41,137 bases of DNA from an uncultured Lachnospiraceae bacterium. GTDB lineage: Bacteria > Bacillota > Clostridia > Lachnospirales > Lachnospiraceae. The stretch's first letter is position 1. Every line of letters begins with the position of its first letter. The notes below the pieces were generated by a model. The model did no database searches. It had not been told where the DNA came from and saw only the letters and a program-made list of their open reading frames with translations. The position numbers were made by a program, and so were the translations under genes. Shown here piece after piece: positions 7,956-17,509 of this stretch. Where the stretch lies: assembly GCA_900317555.1 (NCBI GenBank), contig ONHF01000020.1:1-41137 (forward strand). The letters are read 5' to 3'.

Positions 7956-9060
7956 GGTAAAAACCAGAAAAGTTATTCATATGGTCAGACGCGGCGGCAT
8001 TTCAAAGACGAAGGCGTGGGCGATCCGTCTGATCGCGGCTGCCCTTTCTCTGATTGTCTGCGCGTTTGTCATTGTCGGCATTACGGGACAGAATCCGGTG
8101 GCGGTTTATGCCGGCATAATCAGCGGCGCGGTCGGCAGCGGCAGGAGAGCCTGGGTCACAATCCGCGAAATGGTGACACTCCTCGTCATTGCGGTCGGCC
8201 TTACGCCCGCGTTCAAGATGAAGTTCTGGAATCTGGGCGGCGAAGGACAGATTCTGATCGGCGGCGCCGCGACAGCTGCGGTCATGATTTATCTGGGGCC
8301 TGTTCTGCAGGACTGGCTGCTCTTTATCATCATTCTGATCGTGTCGGCGCTGTCCGGTATGCTCTGGGGTCTGCTTCCGGCGTTTTTCAAGGCGCACTTT
8401 AATACAAACGAATCGCTGTTTACGCTGATGATGAACTATGTGGCGATGCAGATCGTCACATTCTGTATTGTGCTGTGGGAAAATCCCAAAGGCTCCAATC
8501 ATGTCGGTGTCATCAACCAGAGAACAAAGGCCGGCTGGTTCCCGTCTTTTACGGGGCAGGATTACATGATTGACGTGATTCTTGTAACGGCTATCACGGT
8601 GCTTGTTTTTGCGTATCTGCGTTATACCAAGCAGGGATATGAGCTGCAGGTAGTCGGCGAGTCCGTCAATACGGCGCGCTATGCCGGCATTGACGTGAAA
8701 AGAGTCATTGTCCGCACCATGATGATTTCTTCCGCGATCTGCGGCATCGCAGGCGCGATTATTGTCGGCGGCGCAAGCCATACGATTTCCACCGCGACAG
8801 CGGGCGGACGGGGCTTCACCGCGATCATTGTCGCCTGGATGTCCCAGTTCAATCCGTTCGCGATGGTGCTGGTTTCCTCATTTCTGACGTTCATGCAGGA
8901 AGGCTCGATCCAGATTGCTTCGCAGTACGGACTAAATGAAAACGCGTCGGATATTATTACGGGCATTCTTTTGTTTTTCATGATCGGCTGTGAATTCTTC
9001 ATCCGTTACAGGCTCGAAATCACGACCGCGGTTGTATCGAAGGCTAAGGAGGAGAAATAA
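7948..9060 (+). CDS. ABC transporter permease, nucleoside type (first)
   Basis: A 370-residue multi-pass membrane protein of the BPD_transp_2 family, one of two channel subunits of the purine/nucleoside importer. Many hydrophobic segments are visible, beginning about residue 27, and the cytoplasmic coupling region GESVNTARYAGIDVKRV is typical. Start GTG 7948 follows AAGGAGG and lies within the end of the ATPase gene. The next gene starts directly after its stop codon. Confidence 0.9.
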   Translation: MAEVKTRKVIHMVRRGGISKTKAWAIRLIAAALSLIVCAFVIVGITGQNPVAVYAGIISGAVGSGRRAWVTIREMVTLLVIAVGLTPAFKMKFWNLGGEGQILIGGAATAAVMIYLGPVLQDWLLFIIILIVSALSGMLWGLLPAFFKAHFNTNESLFTLMMNYVAMQIVTFCIVLWENPKGSNHVGVINQRTKAGWFPSFTGQDYMIDVILVTAITVLVFAYLRYTKQGYELQVVGESVNTARYAGIDVKRVIVRTMMISSAICGIAGAIIVGGASHTISTATAGGRGFTAIIVAWMSQFNPFAMVLVSSFLTFMQEGSIQIASQYGLNENASDIITGILLFFMIGCEFFIRYRLEITTAVVSKAKEEK

Positions 9061-10038
9061 ATGGTACTCATTACATTTATCCATCAGGCAATCGTGCAGG
9101 CCATCTCGATGCTGTTCGGCGCGACCGGTGAAATCATGACCGAGAAGTCGGGCAACCTTAACCTCGGTATTCCGGGCATTATGTATATGGGCGGCATCGC
9201 GGGCCTTATGGGCGCGTTTTTCTACGAAAAGGGCAATGACAATCCGTCTGTTCTGACGGGTGTCCTGATTTCACTCCTTTGCTGCACGCTCGCAAGCGCT
9301 GCCGGCGGCCTGATCTATACGTTCCTTACGGTGACGCTGCGCGCCAACCAGAATGTTGTCGGCCTCGCGCTTACAACCTTCGGTACCGGCTTCGGCAATT
9401 TCTTTGGCGGCTCGATTTCGAAGATCGCAGGCGGTGTCGGCCAGATTTCCGTCAAAACAACGGCGTCGGGTTTTCAGGCAAAGCCTGCCGTTCTTTCGCA
9501 GATTCCGGTGCTGGGACCGCTCCTGTTTTCGTACGGTTTCCTGACCTATACGGCGATCATTCTTGCGCTTGTCTGCACATTCATCCTGAAAAGGACCAGA
9601 GTCGGCCTGCAGCTGACCGCCGTCGGTGAGAGCCCCGCGACTGCGGATGCGGCCGGCATCAATGTAAACCGTTACAAGTATGTGGCGACGATCAGCGGCG
9701 CAGTGATCGCGGGCTTCGGCGGTCTGTATTTTGTCATGGAGTACCTTGGCGGCACCTGGGGCAATAACGGCTTCGGTGACAGAGGCTGGCTTGCGGTCGC
9801 GCTCGTTATTCTGGCTCTGTGGAATCCTTCGAAGGCGATCTGGGGCTCCTTCCTGTTCGGCGCGCTTTACATTCTGTACATCTATATTCCCGGCATTGGA
9901 AGGGCGCTGCAGGAGCTGACAAAGATGAGTCCTTACGTTGTGACGATCATCATTCTGATCCTGACTTCCAAGCGCAACAAGCCGGAGGAGCAGCCGCCGG
10001 CAAGTCTTGGCCTTAGTTATTTCCGTGAGGAGAGGTAA
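9061..10038 (+). CDS. ABC transporter permease, nucleoside type (second)
   Basis: A 325-residue membrane protein, the partner permease of the preceding one. It starts MVLITFIHQAIVQAISMLFGATGEIMTEKSG in pieces typical of the NupQ/YufQ subtype, and has the coupling motif GESPATADAAGINVNRYKY. The ATG abuts the previous TAA, with GGAGGAG before it. With the BMP lipoprotein and dual ATPase this completes the importer. Confidence 0.9.
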   Translation: MVLITFIHQAIVQAISMLFGATGEIMTEKSGNLNLGIPGIMYMGGIAGLMGAFFYEKGNDNPSVLTGVLISLLCCTLASAAGGLIYTFLTVTLRANQNVVGLALTTFGTGFGNFFGGSISKIAGGVGQISVKTTASGFQAKPAVLSQIPVLGPLLFSYGFLTYTAIILALVCTFILKRTRVGLQLTAVGESPATADAAGINVNRYKYVATISGAVIAGFGGLYFVMEYLGGTWGNNGFGDRGWLAVALVILALWNPSKAIWGSFLFGALYILYIYIPGIGRALQELTKMSPYVVTIIILILTSKRNKPEEQPPASLGLSYFREER

Positions 10039-10042
10039 GGCA

Positions 10043-10552
10043 ATGCAGACGCAGATACCATTCAAAACGGCGGTTGTAATTTGCAGCGACAAAGGTGCGC
10101 AGGGCGAAAGAGAAGACAGAAGCGGCATGCTTCTCGCGCAGCGCTTTACGGACGCAGGCTTTCAGGTTACGTCCAGAACGATCGTTCCGGATGAAAAGGA
10201 AGAGATCGCAGCGCTCCTGAAAATGCTCTGCGACGTGGATAAGAACACGCTGATTCTGACCACCGGCGGCACCGGACTTTCACCAAGAGATGTTACGCCG
10301 GAGGCGACACTCTCCGTCATCGAAAAGCGTGTGCCGGGCATCGAGGAAGCGCTGCGCGCCTACAGTATGAGCAAAACAGACAAGGCCATGCTTTCCCGCT
10401 CTGTCTGCGGAATCCGCGGGCAGACCCTGATCATCAACATGCCGGGCAGTGTTTCCGCCTGCAGGGATTACTGTGATTTCCTTCTGTCCGGCACGGCGCT
10501 GCGCCACGGACTGGAAACGCTCGTCAAAGGGAGCATGGAGTGCGGAGAATAA
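10043..10552 (+). CDS. mogA: Molybdopterin adenylyltransferase (MogA/MoaB family)
   Basis: A 169-residue enzyme that adenylates molybdopterin ahead of molybdate insertion. Motifs seen are the MPT-binding TTGGTGLSPRDVTPEAT (about residues 73-89) and the later INMPGS in place of the common LPGSP. The AICSDKG-like start (VVICSDKGAQGERED) fits the MoaB/MogA group. ATG 10043 is chosen because similarity begins there; it lies four bases after the permease stop. MogA and MoaB cannot be separated from sequence alone. Its place after the transporter suggests a supply of cofactor dedicated to this hydroxylase. Confidence 0.88.
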   Translation: MQTQIPFKTAVVICSDKGAQGEREDRSGMLLAQRFTDAGFQVTSRTIVPDEKEEIAALLKMLCDVDKNTLILTTGGTGLSPRDVTPEATLSVIEKRVPGIEEALRAYSMSKTDKAMLSRSVCGIRGQTLIINMPGSVSACRDYCDFLLSGTALRHGLETLVKGSMECGE

Positions 10553-10580
10553 ATAAGACAGTATAGCGCGGAGAATTGCT

Positions 10581-11288
10581 ATGGACGCTGTGATACTGGC
10601 AGCCGGAACCAGCAGCCGCTTCGGCAGTGAAAACAAACTGCTGGCAGAGGTTTCCGGGAAACCGATGTTTTTACATATTACGGAAATTCTGGCTTCGCTC
10701 CAGAGAAGCAGCCGGATCGATGAGATTGTTCTTGTAACGAATGACCCTGCGATTGAGGATATCGTTAAACGGCAATATCCGCTTCTGCGGCTGGTCCGGA
10801 ATGATCACCCCGAGAAGGGACTTGCCTTGTCCATGAAGCTGGGCATTCTGCATCTGATGCGAAGGAGCGAGCGTATCGACCGTGAAACCTCCTTTGAGAG
10901 AAAAAGGATTTCCGAAGGATGTCTGTTTACGGTCGCGGATCAGCCGTATATGACGGAAGAAACGATTCAAAGACTCCTGAATTCATGGCGTCTGTGCGGT
11001 GTATGTCTTGAAGAGCTGCTGCCCGGGGAGACAGGCAGACATGATCCGCTCCATGAATGCGCGCGCGGTCCCTTTGCGAATACGGCGATCGCTGCCTGCG
11101 AGGGATCTCACGGACCCTGCAATCCCGTGGTCTTTTCTGGGTGTTACTATAAAGAAATTCTGGATCTGCCGGAGGCGGAAACGGGCGGACGGGCTTTGCT
11201 GCAAAGATACAAAGACCGGCTGTGTCTTGTTCCCGCACAGGACCGGGAGCTGTTTGACATTGACTCCAAAGGGGATCTGGATGTTTAA
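10581..11288 (+). CDS. mocA: Molybdenum cofactor cytidylyltransferase (MocA/YgfJ family)
   Basis: A 235-residue nucleotidyltransferase that transfers CMP to Mo-molybdopterin to make the cytosine dinucleotide cofactor of xanthine-dehydrogenase-type enzymes. The signature LAAGTSSRFGSENKLL (residues 6-21) and the metal-site motif VADQPYM are clear. A segment around residues 140-180 is longer than in many homologues. The ribosome site is weak (GCGGAG, 10 bases upstream). Its TAA lies inside the start of yqeC. The family is regularly found with selenium-dependent hydroxylases. Confidence 0.85.
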   Translation: MDAVILAAGTSSRFGSENKLLAEVSGKPMFLHITEILASLQRSSRIDEIVLVTNDPAIEDIVKRQYPLLRLVRNDHPEKGLALSMKLGILHLMRRSERIDRETSFERKRISEGCLFTVADQPYMTEETIQRLLNSWRLCGVCLEELLPGETGRHDPLHECARGPFANTAIAACEGSHGPCNPVVFSGCYYKEILDLPEAETGGRALLQRYKDRLCLVPAQDRELFDIDSKGDLDV

Positions 11289-12051
11289 GCGAAGACAGCG
11301 TGTGATCAGTATAACCGGCGCCGGCGGCAAGACTTCGTTTATGTACGCGCAGGCGCTGCTGAATGTAAGGCTCGGACGCCGCGTTGTACTTACAACAACG
11401 ACACATATTCTGCGCCCCCGGCCGCAGGAGGGGTGGAGACTGCTGGACGCAGGAAAGAACTCTGCAGAAGACTTCCTTTTGTTCGGGAATACAGCGGCGC
11501 CTCCCGGGCACCTTCTTCTTTGCGCGAGGCAGTGCGGCGGGCAGCCGCAGAAGCTCACATCTGTTTTTTCCGATCCGCGGGAGCAGGATTCTGCACCGTC
11601 TCTTTCCGATGCGCCATTTTTCAGGAAAATATGCAGCCGTGCTGATATAATAATTTCAGAAGCGGATGGTGCCAGAGGGTTGCCGCTGAAGCTCCCCGGT
11701 GACTTCGAGCCGGTTCTGCTTCAGGAGACAAAGACCGTGATCGGCGTTGCGGGGCTCTCCTGTCTCGGGAAGCCGTTCGGGCAGGTCTGCTACGGGGATG
11801 AAGCGACACTGCGGCGCTTCTGCGCGGATCCTGAGACTCCGGTAACGGAAGAGATGATCGCGCGGATTCTGGCTTCTCCCGAAGGGACGCGCAAAGGCGC
11901 GGAAGGCAGAGACTATATCGCTGTTCTCAACCAGTGCGATACGCAGGAGGATCTTCTTTCGGCCGGCAGGATCCGCGCGCTCCTCGGAGAACGCGGTGTT
12001 TCGAATGTTCTTGTCTGCCATTTGGGAGAGGTTATCTATGAAAGAAGATGA
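11281..12051 (+). CDS. yqeC: Selenium-dependent hydroxylase accessory protein YqeC
   Basis: A 256-residue putative nucleotide-binding protein of the YqeC family, known from comparative genomics to occur with selenium-dependent molybdenum hydroxylases; its biochemical role is not settled. A P-loop-like GAGGKTS lies at residues 13-19, followed by TTTTHI, the conserved [11 protein letters not shown], and an LNQCD motif resembling a base-recognition NKxD. ATG 11281 overlaps the mocA stop and has AAGGGG upstream; the reading frame stays open further upstream but without support. It overlaps selD by 14 bases. Confidence 0.87.
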   Translation: MFKRRQRVISITGAGGKTSFMYAQALLNVRLGRRVVLTTTTHILRPRPQEGWRLLDAGKNSAEDFLLFGNTAAPPGHLLLCARQCGGQPQKLTSVFSDPREQDSAPSLSDAPFFRKICSRADIIISEADGARGLPLKLPGDFEPVLLQETKTVIGVAGLSCLGKPFGQVCYGDEATLRRFCADPETPVTEEMIARILASPEGTRKGAEGRDYIAVLNQCDTQEDLLSAGRIRALLGERGVSNVLVCHLGEVIYERR

Positions 12052-13084
12052 AATCATATTCTGCAGGAGCGGCGGATGCACGGCAAAGCTGGGAGCCAGG
12101 GCGCTTTCTCATGTGCTTGAGGAGCTGCCGAAGGGACCGGTGGATCCGGCACTCCTTGTAGGCTATGACTCGCGGGACGACGCGGCTGTCTATCAGATCA
12201 GTGATGACACCGCCATCGTTCATACGCTCGACTTTTTCCCGCCGATGGTCAGTGACCCGTATCTGTTCGGCCAAATCGCCGCGGTGAATGCGCTCAGTGA
12301 TGTTTACGCGATGGGCGGGCAGGCAAAGACAGCGCTGAATATTGTCTGTTTCCCGGAATCGATGGATTTAAATATCCTCGGCAGGATTCTGCAGGGCGGC
12401 AGCGACAAGGTTCTGGAAGCAGGAGCCTGTCTCGCGGGCGGTCATTCGATCAATGACACGGACATCAAGTACGGCCTGAGCGTAACAGGAACAGTGCATC
12501 CTTCCCGCATCTGGCCAAATTACGGAGCCCGGCCGGGAGACGTGCTGATTCTGTGCAAAAAGCTGGGTACCGGAATCCTGTGCGCCGCGCAGCGGGCAGG
12601 CTCGGCTTCTGAGAGGGAAATGTCCGAAGTGTACCGCTCTATGACAAGACTGAACAAGGATGCTGCGCAGGCGGCCGGTGAATATCTGATTCACGCCTGC
12701 ACAGACGTGACCGGATTCGGACTGCTCGGCCATCTGCACGAGATGATGGGAGGGCGCTGTTCCTGCAGAATTTCCTATGCTGCAGTTCCGAAATTTCAGA
12801 GAGCGGAAGCGTTTGCCGGAGAATTTCTGATCACGGGCGGCGCGGTGAAGAACCGAAATTATGCGGAAGGGTTTGTAACATTTGAAGATACGGTTACACC
12901 TGCGCAGCAGGAAGTTCTGTATGATCCGCAGACGGCGGGCGGACTTTTGTTTTCCGTGGCGGAAAAGGATGCCGAGTCGCTGCTGACAGAGCTGTACGCC
13001 GCGAGATATCCGGCACGGATCATTGGAAGCGTATGCGGAAGAAAACAGAATCCGAATGAGGAAATTCTGGTTACGTGCCTTTAA
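12038..13084 (+). CDS. selD: Selenide, water dikinase (selenophosphate synthase)
   Basis: A 348-residue enzyme making selenophosphate from selenide and ATP. The N-terminal catalytic segment reads GGCTAK, giving the essential Cys14 and Lys17. The second cysteine of the common GCGCK form is Ala here. Other family motifs are intact: [48 protein letters not shown] and DPQTAGGLL. There is no selenocysteine codon. The neighbours YqeB and YqeC suggest that it feeds the Mo centre. ATG 12038 lies within the end of yqeC, after GGGAGAGG. Confidence 0.95.
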   Translation: MKEDEIIFCRSGGCTAKLGARALSHVLEELPKGPVDPALLVGYDSRDDAAVYQISDDTAIVHTLDFFPPMVSDPYLFGQIAAVNALSDVYAMGGQAKTALNIVCFPESMDLNILGRILQGGSDKVLEAGACLAGGHSINDTDIKYGLSVTGTVHPSRIWPNYGARPGDVLILCKKLGTGILCAAQRAGSASEREMSEVYRSMTRLNKDAAQAAGEYLIHACTDVTGFGLLGHLHEMMGGRCSCRISYAAVPKFQRAEAFAGEFLITGGAVKNRNYAEGFVTFEDTVTPAQQEVLYDPQTAGGLLFSVAEKDAESLLTELYAARYPARIIGSVCGRKQNPNEEILVTCL

Positions 13085-13119
13085 ATGACGGCATGACATA
13101 AGAAGCATAAGGAGGTCAG

Positions 13120-15660
13120 ATGAGAAAAAACGGGTGGAATCATACCGCGTGGCTGGCAGCTGCGTTCATCTGCGCGGCGGCAGTCCTTACGACCGGCTGT
13201 GCAGATAATTCTGCGCAGAGCACCGAAAAAGAGACGGCGCAGGCGGAGACGACACAGGCGCCTGCTGCGGCTGCAAAGGCGGCAACAGAAAGCGCTCCCG
13301 CGGCGGAAACTACACAGGAAGAAGCCGCGGAGGCGGTTACTCTGGATGAGGAGAGCGGAGCGGATCTGTCCCTGCAGCTGGCCGAGGGCATTGATCTTGG
13401 CGGTCTCCCGCACATTCCAGCAGAAGACTATCCGAAAGTTGACGGATCGACAGCGACGCTCCCTTTGTCCTATGAACTGTATGCGCTCTGCACGGGTTCA
13501 ACATATTCGGAAGCGCAGAAGGCAGTTACGCACTCCAAAACAGACCAGTCCTACTACGCCATGCTTGCAGACGGCGATTATGCGGCTGACCTTCTGCTTG
13601 TCTATGAACCCTCCGACCAGACGAAGGCGGACATCAAGAATAACAAGGTAAAACTTACCTCGGAAAAAATCGGTCTGGACGCGCTCGTTTTTCTCGAGAA
13701 CGCAGGAAACCGGGCGGATAAGCTGACCACGGCACAGCTGCAGGATATATATTCCGGAAAAATCCGGAACTGGAGTCAGGTTGGCGGTGCGGATAAGGAA
13801 ATCGCGGCGTTTCAGCGAGTGGAAAATTCCGGCTCGCAGACACTGATGAAAAAGCTGGTCATGAAGGGCATCAGGATGCAGCAGGCGCCGTCTTATAAAA
13901 CGCCTTCGGAAATGGGCCAGCTGATTGAAAATGTTGCGTCTTATTCCAACGCGGAGAACGCGATCGGGTATTCGGTCTATTTTTACGCGAGAAATATGTA
14001 CAGCATGCCGAATCTGAAATTTGTGTCGGTTGACGGCGCACAGCCGTCGCCGCAGACGATCCGGGACGGCTCCTATCCCTTTGTGAATCCGTTCTACGCG
14101 GTGATACGAAGCGACGAGCCAGCGGATTCCTACGCGAAAAAACTTTACGACTGGCTTGCCTCGGCCCCGGGACAGCAGCTGATCGAGAAACTCGGTTATG
14201 TGCCGGTGACGGCAGGGAAGGAGGCAGAAAGCGGTGCAGCCATCGGCAGCAGCGGCACAACAGAGAATTCTGCGGCTTCCGTATCCGGGCAGCTGCTGCA
14301 GATCCGGGGCGGCTCGGAGCTGTCTCTGAAAGACGATCAGTATATTCTGCTCGACGGCCATCAGACGGCGCTCGATGACAGCCTCCACATCTATGACAGG
14401 CACTTAAAGGAGGTTAAAACCATTTCCGGCGTCAGTCCGTCTTCCCGGCTCACGGTGACACTTGTCAGGAAGGGAAGCGCGATTTCCGCGTCGGACGATC
14501 AGACAGGCCTTTCCGGCCTATACGATCTTTTTGAGGAAAAATGGGTCGTGCAGCCAACCTATACATATATGTCGGCCAATGATGACGGAAGTTTTACAGG
14601 CAGCAGTGATGAAGCAGATTCATCCGCATACAATTTTATTTACAGGGACGGCAAAATTGAAAAGACCAAGCCTTATTACAATAAGGTCGGGGATGCATAC
14701 TGGAACGACGATGACGGCGACAATGTGATCACGGTCACGGACAGGTCCGGCAGAGAGATCGGCACCATTGATCTTGCCGCGCAGAATATGCGGACCGGAT
14801 ACGCGGTTGATCCGTATTATATCGCTTACACAGGAGATCTTGACGACACCTGTATTCTCAACAGTGACGGAGACGTTGTCCTGACCAAGCAGATGCTTTC
14901 CGATGACGATTTAAAGAAACTGGAAATCTCGCAGGGAGATCTTGACCAGCTGACCTTCTATTATTTTGATCTGAATAAACAGGCTGATATCGTATCCTGC
15001 GCTCTTGAAAAGAACGGCGATTATGATGGAAGAATCGAATTTCTGTATGATCTGGGGGCCGGACAGGTTATAACGAACAGGAACGACAAGATTTCCTCGA
15101 CTTATCTGGACGATTATTCGACCCCGGTTTTCCTAGTGCATGGCGAAGACGGAGACAAGCTCTACACGGATTCGGATACACCGGCGGTCTCGGAGGACGG
15201 ACATGCGTTCACTTTCGCTCTGCAGGACGGATGGTACGGCTACCGGCCGGATGATAAAACCATCCTTGTGGAAAAGCAGGACGGCAGTCAGAAATACACA
15301 CTGGCTGTTCCGAAGACAAAGGACGAGGAGTCCAATCCGGGGATTGGCAGATGTGTCGCGAAGGACATGTTTATCTTCAGCGCAGAGGACGAGGCAACGC
15401 TCTGGCAGGGCAGCCGCTGCATCCGCAAGGCGGAGTACATCGGAGATATTCCTTACGGCGATTATGTCGCGATTCAGGATCCGGATCATCCTCTGATGAT
15501 TGTCGATAAAACAGACGGCTCCGTGATATTCCGTACCAGCTACAGTACGCAGTATGTGGAAAATATCGAGCAGCCGGTCATGGTCCTGCGGGAAGGCAAT
15601 TACGCGGCAGTGATGGATCTGCAGGGGAACGAAGTCATGCGGGTCATGGAAAGATGGTGA
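13120..15660 (+). CDS. Large lipoprotein: PstS-like binding domain plus C-terminal repeat-like domain
   Basis: An 846-residue predicted surface lipoprotein. The signal peptide ends with the lipobox TTGC (Cys27), followed by an Ala/Thr/Glu linker to about residue 80. Residues 95-370 look like a PstS-type oxyanion-binding domain: PKVDGSTATLPL near the start and IYSGKIRNWSQVGG, YSVYFYARNMY and YPFVNPFYAV later. From about residue 385 to the end is a region of short beta-rich segments; pieces such as GLYDLFEEKWVVQPTY resemble WG repeats, suggesting a propeller. ATG 13120 follows AAGGAGGT. It is embedded between selD and yedF, and modBC downstream lack a ModA, so it may be their binding protein or a selenium-oxyanion binder. 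Both are inference; its ligand is unknown. Confidence 0.7.
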   Translation: MRKNGWNHTAWLAAAFICAAAVLTTGCADNSAQSTEKETAQAETTQAPAAAAKAATESAPAAETTQEEAAEAVTLDEESGADLSLQLAEGIDLGGLPHIPAEDYPKVDGSTATLPLSYELYALCTGSTYSEAQKAVTHSKTDQSYYAMLADGDYAADLLLVYEPSDQTKADIKNNKVKLTSEKIGLDALVFLENAGNRADKLTTAQLQDIYSGKIRNWSQVGGADKEIAAFQRVENSGSQTLMKKLVMKGIRMQQAPSYKTPSEMGQLIENVASYSNAENAIGYSVYFYARNMYSMPNLKFVSVDGAQPSPQTIRDGSYPFVNPFYAVIRSDEPADSYAKKLYDWLASAPGQQLIEKLGYVPVTAGKEAESGAAIGSSGTTENSAASVSGQLLQIRGGSELSLKDDQYILLDGHQTALDDSLHIYDRHLKEVKTISGVSPSSRLTVTLVRKGSAISASDDQTGLSGLYDLFEEKWVVQPTYTYMSANDDGSFTGSSDEADSSAYNFIYRDGKIEKTKPYYNKVGDAYWNDDDGDNVITVTDRSGREIGTIDLAAQNMRTGYAVDPYYIAYTGDLDDTCILNSDGDVVLTKQMLSDDDLKKLEISQGDLDQLTFYYFDLNKQADIVSCALEKNGDYDGRIEFLYDLGAGQVITNRNDKISSTYLDDYSTPVFLVHGEDGDKLYTDSDTPAVSEDGHAFTFALQDGWYGYRPDDKTILVEKQDGSQKYTLAVPKTKDEESNPGIGRCVAKDMFIFSAEDEATLWQGSRCIRKAEYIGDIPYGDYVAIQDPDHPLMIVDKTDGSVIFRTSYSTQYVENIEQPVMVLREGNYAAVMDLQGNEVMRVMERW

Positions 15661-15663
15661 AAG

Positions 15664-16290
15664 ATGATTACAGTGGATGCGACAGGGCAGGTCTGTCCGG
15701 TACCGGTTGTTATGACGAAGAAGGCGGTCGGCTCTCTGACCGCCGATGACGATGTGGAAATTCTGACGGATAATCCGGAATCAGCTGCAAATCTGGAGAA
15801 GATGGCGCAGCAGAAAGGCTTTCCTGTGACTTCGCAGAAACTGGATGAGAGGCATTTCCGGGTCGTCATGCATGTGACGGCGGAGCAGGCGCGAAAGGAG
15901 CGGGAGATACCGGAGCCGGCCTCAGCGGAAACGGCCTGCCCTGCAGAGCACAGCCGCGGCACCGTCGTTGTCTGCTCCTCCGGAGTCTGCGGCACAGGAG
16001 ATGACGAGCTTGGGAAAATCCTGATCAAAAGCTTTTTCTTCTCTCTGACGCAGTTAGACGTTCCGCCAAAGACCTTCATCTTTTATAACGGCGGCGCGAA
16101 GCTGACCTGCGAAGGCTCGCCGGTGCTCGAAGACATTCAGACGCTGATTGCAAACGGCGCGGATGTCATGACCTGCGGCACGTGCCTGAAGCACTATGGT
16201 CTGACGGATCGTCTCCGGGCCGGCCGGATAACGAACATGTATGAAATTGCGGAGACGATGACAGGTGCGGAGAAGCTCGTGAAGCCATGA
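15664..16290 (+). CDS. yedF: YedF-type selenium metabolism protein (TusA-like and DsrE-like domains)
   Basis: A 208-residue two-domain protein. Residues 1-75 are TusA-like, with the persulfide/perselenide-carrier motif CPVPVV (Cys11). After a spacer, residues 100-208 are DsrE-like, with cysteine motifs CSSGVC and TCGTC and a lone TCEGSP. This architecture defines the YedF family that co-occurs with selD and selenium-dependent hydroxylases. A role as selenium carrier between the PLP lyase and SelD is inferred. The start lies three bases after the previous stop, with only a weak ribosome site, so translational coupling is likely. Confidence 0.9.
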   Translation: MITVDATGQVCPVPVVMTKKAVGSLTADDDVEILTDNPESAANLEKMAQQKGFPVTSQKLDERHFRVVMHVTAEQARKEREIPEPASAETACPAEHSRGTVVVCSSGVCGTGDDELGKILIKSFFFSLTQLDVPPKTFIFYNGGAKLTCEGSPVLEDIQTLIANGADVMTCGTCLKHYGLTDRLRAGRITNMYEIAETMTGAEKLVKP

Positions 16291-16323
16291 CAGGAACGCG
16301 CAGCACAGGAACAGGAAACGAAA

Positions 16324-17478
16324 ATGATTTATCTGGATCATGCGGCGACCGCTTTATGGAGACCATCCGGCGTTGAAGAGACAATGATGCTCGCGTACCA
16401 TTCCGTTGGAAATCCCGGAAGAGGAGGTCACGAGCCTTCCATGCTGGCCGCAAAATATCTGCTGCGATCGCGGCAGCTCCTTGCGCGCTATATCGGCGCG
16501 GAGAGCCCGGAGGAAATTGTTTTTACGCAGAATGCGACCATGGCTCTGAACATCGCGGTTCATGGAACGCTCCGGGAGGGAGACCACGTTATTACCTCAA
16601 TGGCGGAGCATAACAGTGTGCTGCGGCCATTATATCTTGCGCAGAAGCAGAAGAATGTTTCACTTTCATTTCTGCCTTTGGATGACAAAGGGCGGATCCG
16701 GTTGGATCTTCTGGAAACGCTTCTACGGAAGAATACGAGGGCAGTTGTGATCACGCATGCTTCCAACGTGACAGGCAATGTAACAGACCTCTCTGAAGTC
16801 TGCGCCTTCACCAGACGGCACGGCCTTCTTCTGATTGTCGATGCATCGCAGTCGGCGGGATCGATTCCCGTCAATGTCAGAGAGAATGGCGTGGATATCC
16901 TTTGCTTTACAGGACATAAGTCACTTCTCGGGCCGCAGGGAACCGGCGGCATGTATGTGAGGAAGGGAACAGAGGTGGAGCCATTGTTCGCCGGCGGAAC
17001 CGGCATGGACAGCTTTTCCCGGGAAATGCCTGCCGCGATGCCGGAGCGGCTTGAAGCCGGCACACCGAATGTCTCCGGGATCGCGGGCCTTGGAGCCGCG
17101 GTTCTGTATCATGAAAATTATGACGACGCGAAGCGCCACCATGCGGAAATGGCCAGAGAGAAGAATTTCATCCTCAGAGTCATCGATATTCCGGGAATCC
17201 GGCTTTACGGGGATTATGCGGCGGAAGATGCCCGCCGCGTACCGATCGTGTCTTTGAATATCGCGGGTGTGGACAGCACAGAGCTTTCGTCACTTTTGTA
17301 TGAAGAGGGCGGTGTCTGCGTGCGCGCGGGCGCGCACTGCGCGCCACTTGTACATACGTCTTTCGGAACGGTGAAGCAGGGAATGGTGCGTTTTTCGTTC
17401 AGCGCGGAGAATTCGGAACAGGACGTGAACAGCGCGGCACAGCTGCTGCGGACACTCGCGCAGTCCCTGCGGGCGTGA
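16324..17478 (+). CDS. Cysteine desulfurase / selenocysteine lyase-like enzyme (EF2568 family)
   Basis: A 384-residue class V aminotransferase-fold PLP enzyme that releases sulfur or selenium from cysteine or selenocysteine. It starts MIYLDHAATA; the PLP lysine is K199 in TGHKSLLGPQGTGG, and the catalytic cysteine is C339 in RAGAHCAPLVH, within a CsdB/SufS-like loop. The family named after Enterococcus faecalis EF2568 is found beside selD, yqeB and yedF, so selenium delivery is its probable job. A sulfur role in general Fe-S assembly is less likely, as no scaffold gene is near. Confidence 0.88.
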   Translation: MIYLDHAATALWRPSGVEETMMLAYHSVGNPGRGGHEPSMLAAKYLLRSRQLLARYIGAESPEEIVFTQNATMALNIAVHGTLREGDHVITSMAEHNSVLRPLYLAQKQKNVSLSFLPLDDKGRIRLDLLETLLRKNTRAVVITHASNVTGNVTDLSEVCAFTRRHGLLLIVDASQSAGSIPVNVRENGVDILCFTGHKSLLGPQGTGGMYVRKGTEVEPLFAGGTGMDSFSREMPAAMPERLEAGTPNVSGIAGLGAAVLYHENYDDAKRHHAEMAREKNFILRVIDIPGIRLYGDYAAEDARRVPIVSLNIAGVDSTELSSLLYEEGGVCVRAGAHCAPLVHTSFGTVKQGMVRFSFSAENSEQDVNSAAQLLRTLAQSLRA

Positions 17479-17509
17479 ATTGTTCAGCGTTTATCGGAAG
17501 GAAGATTTT

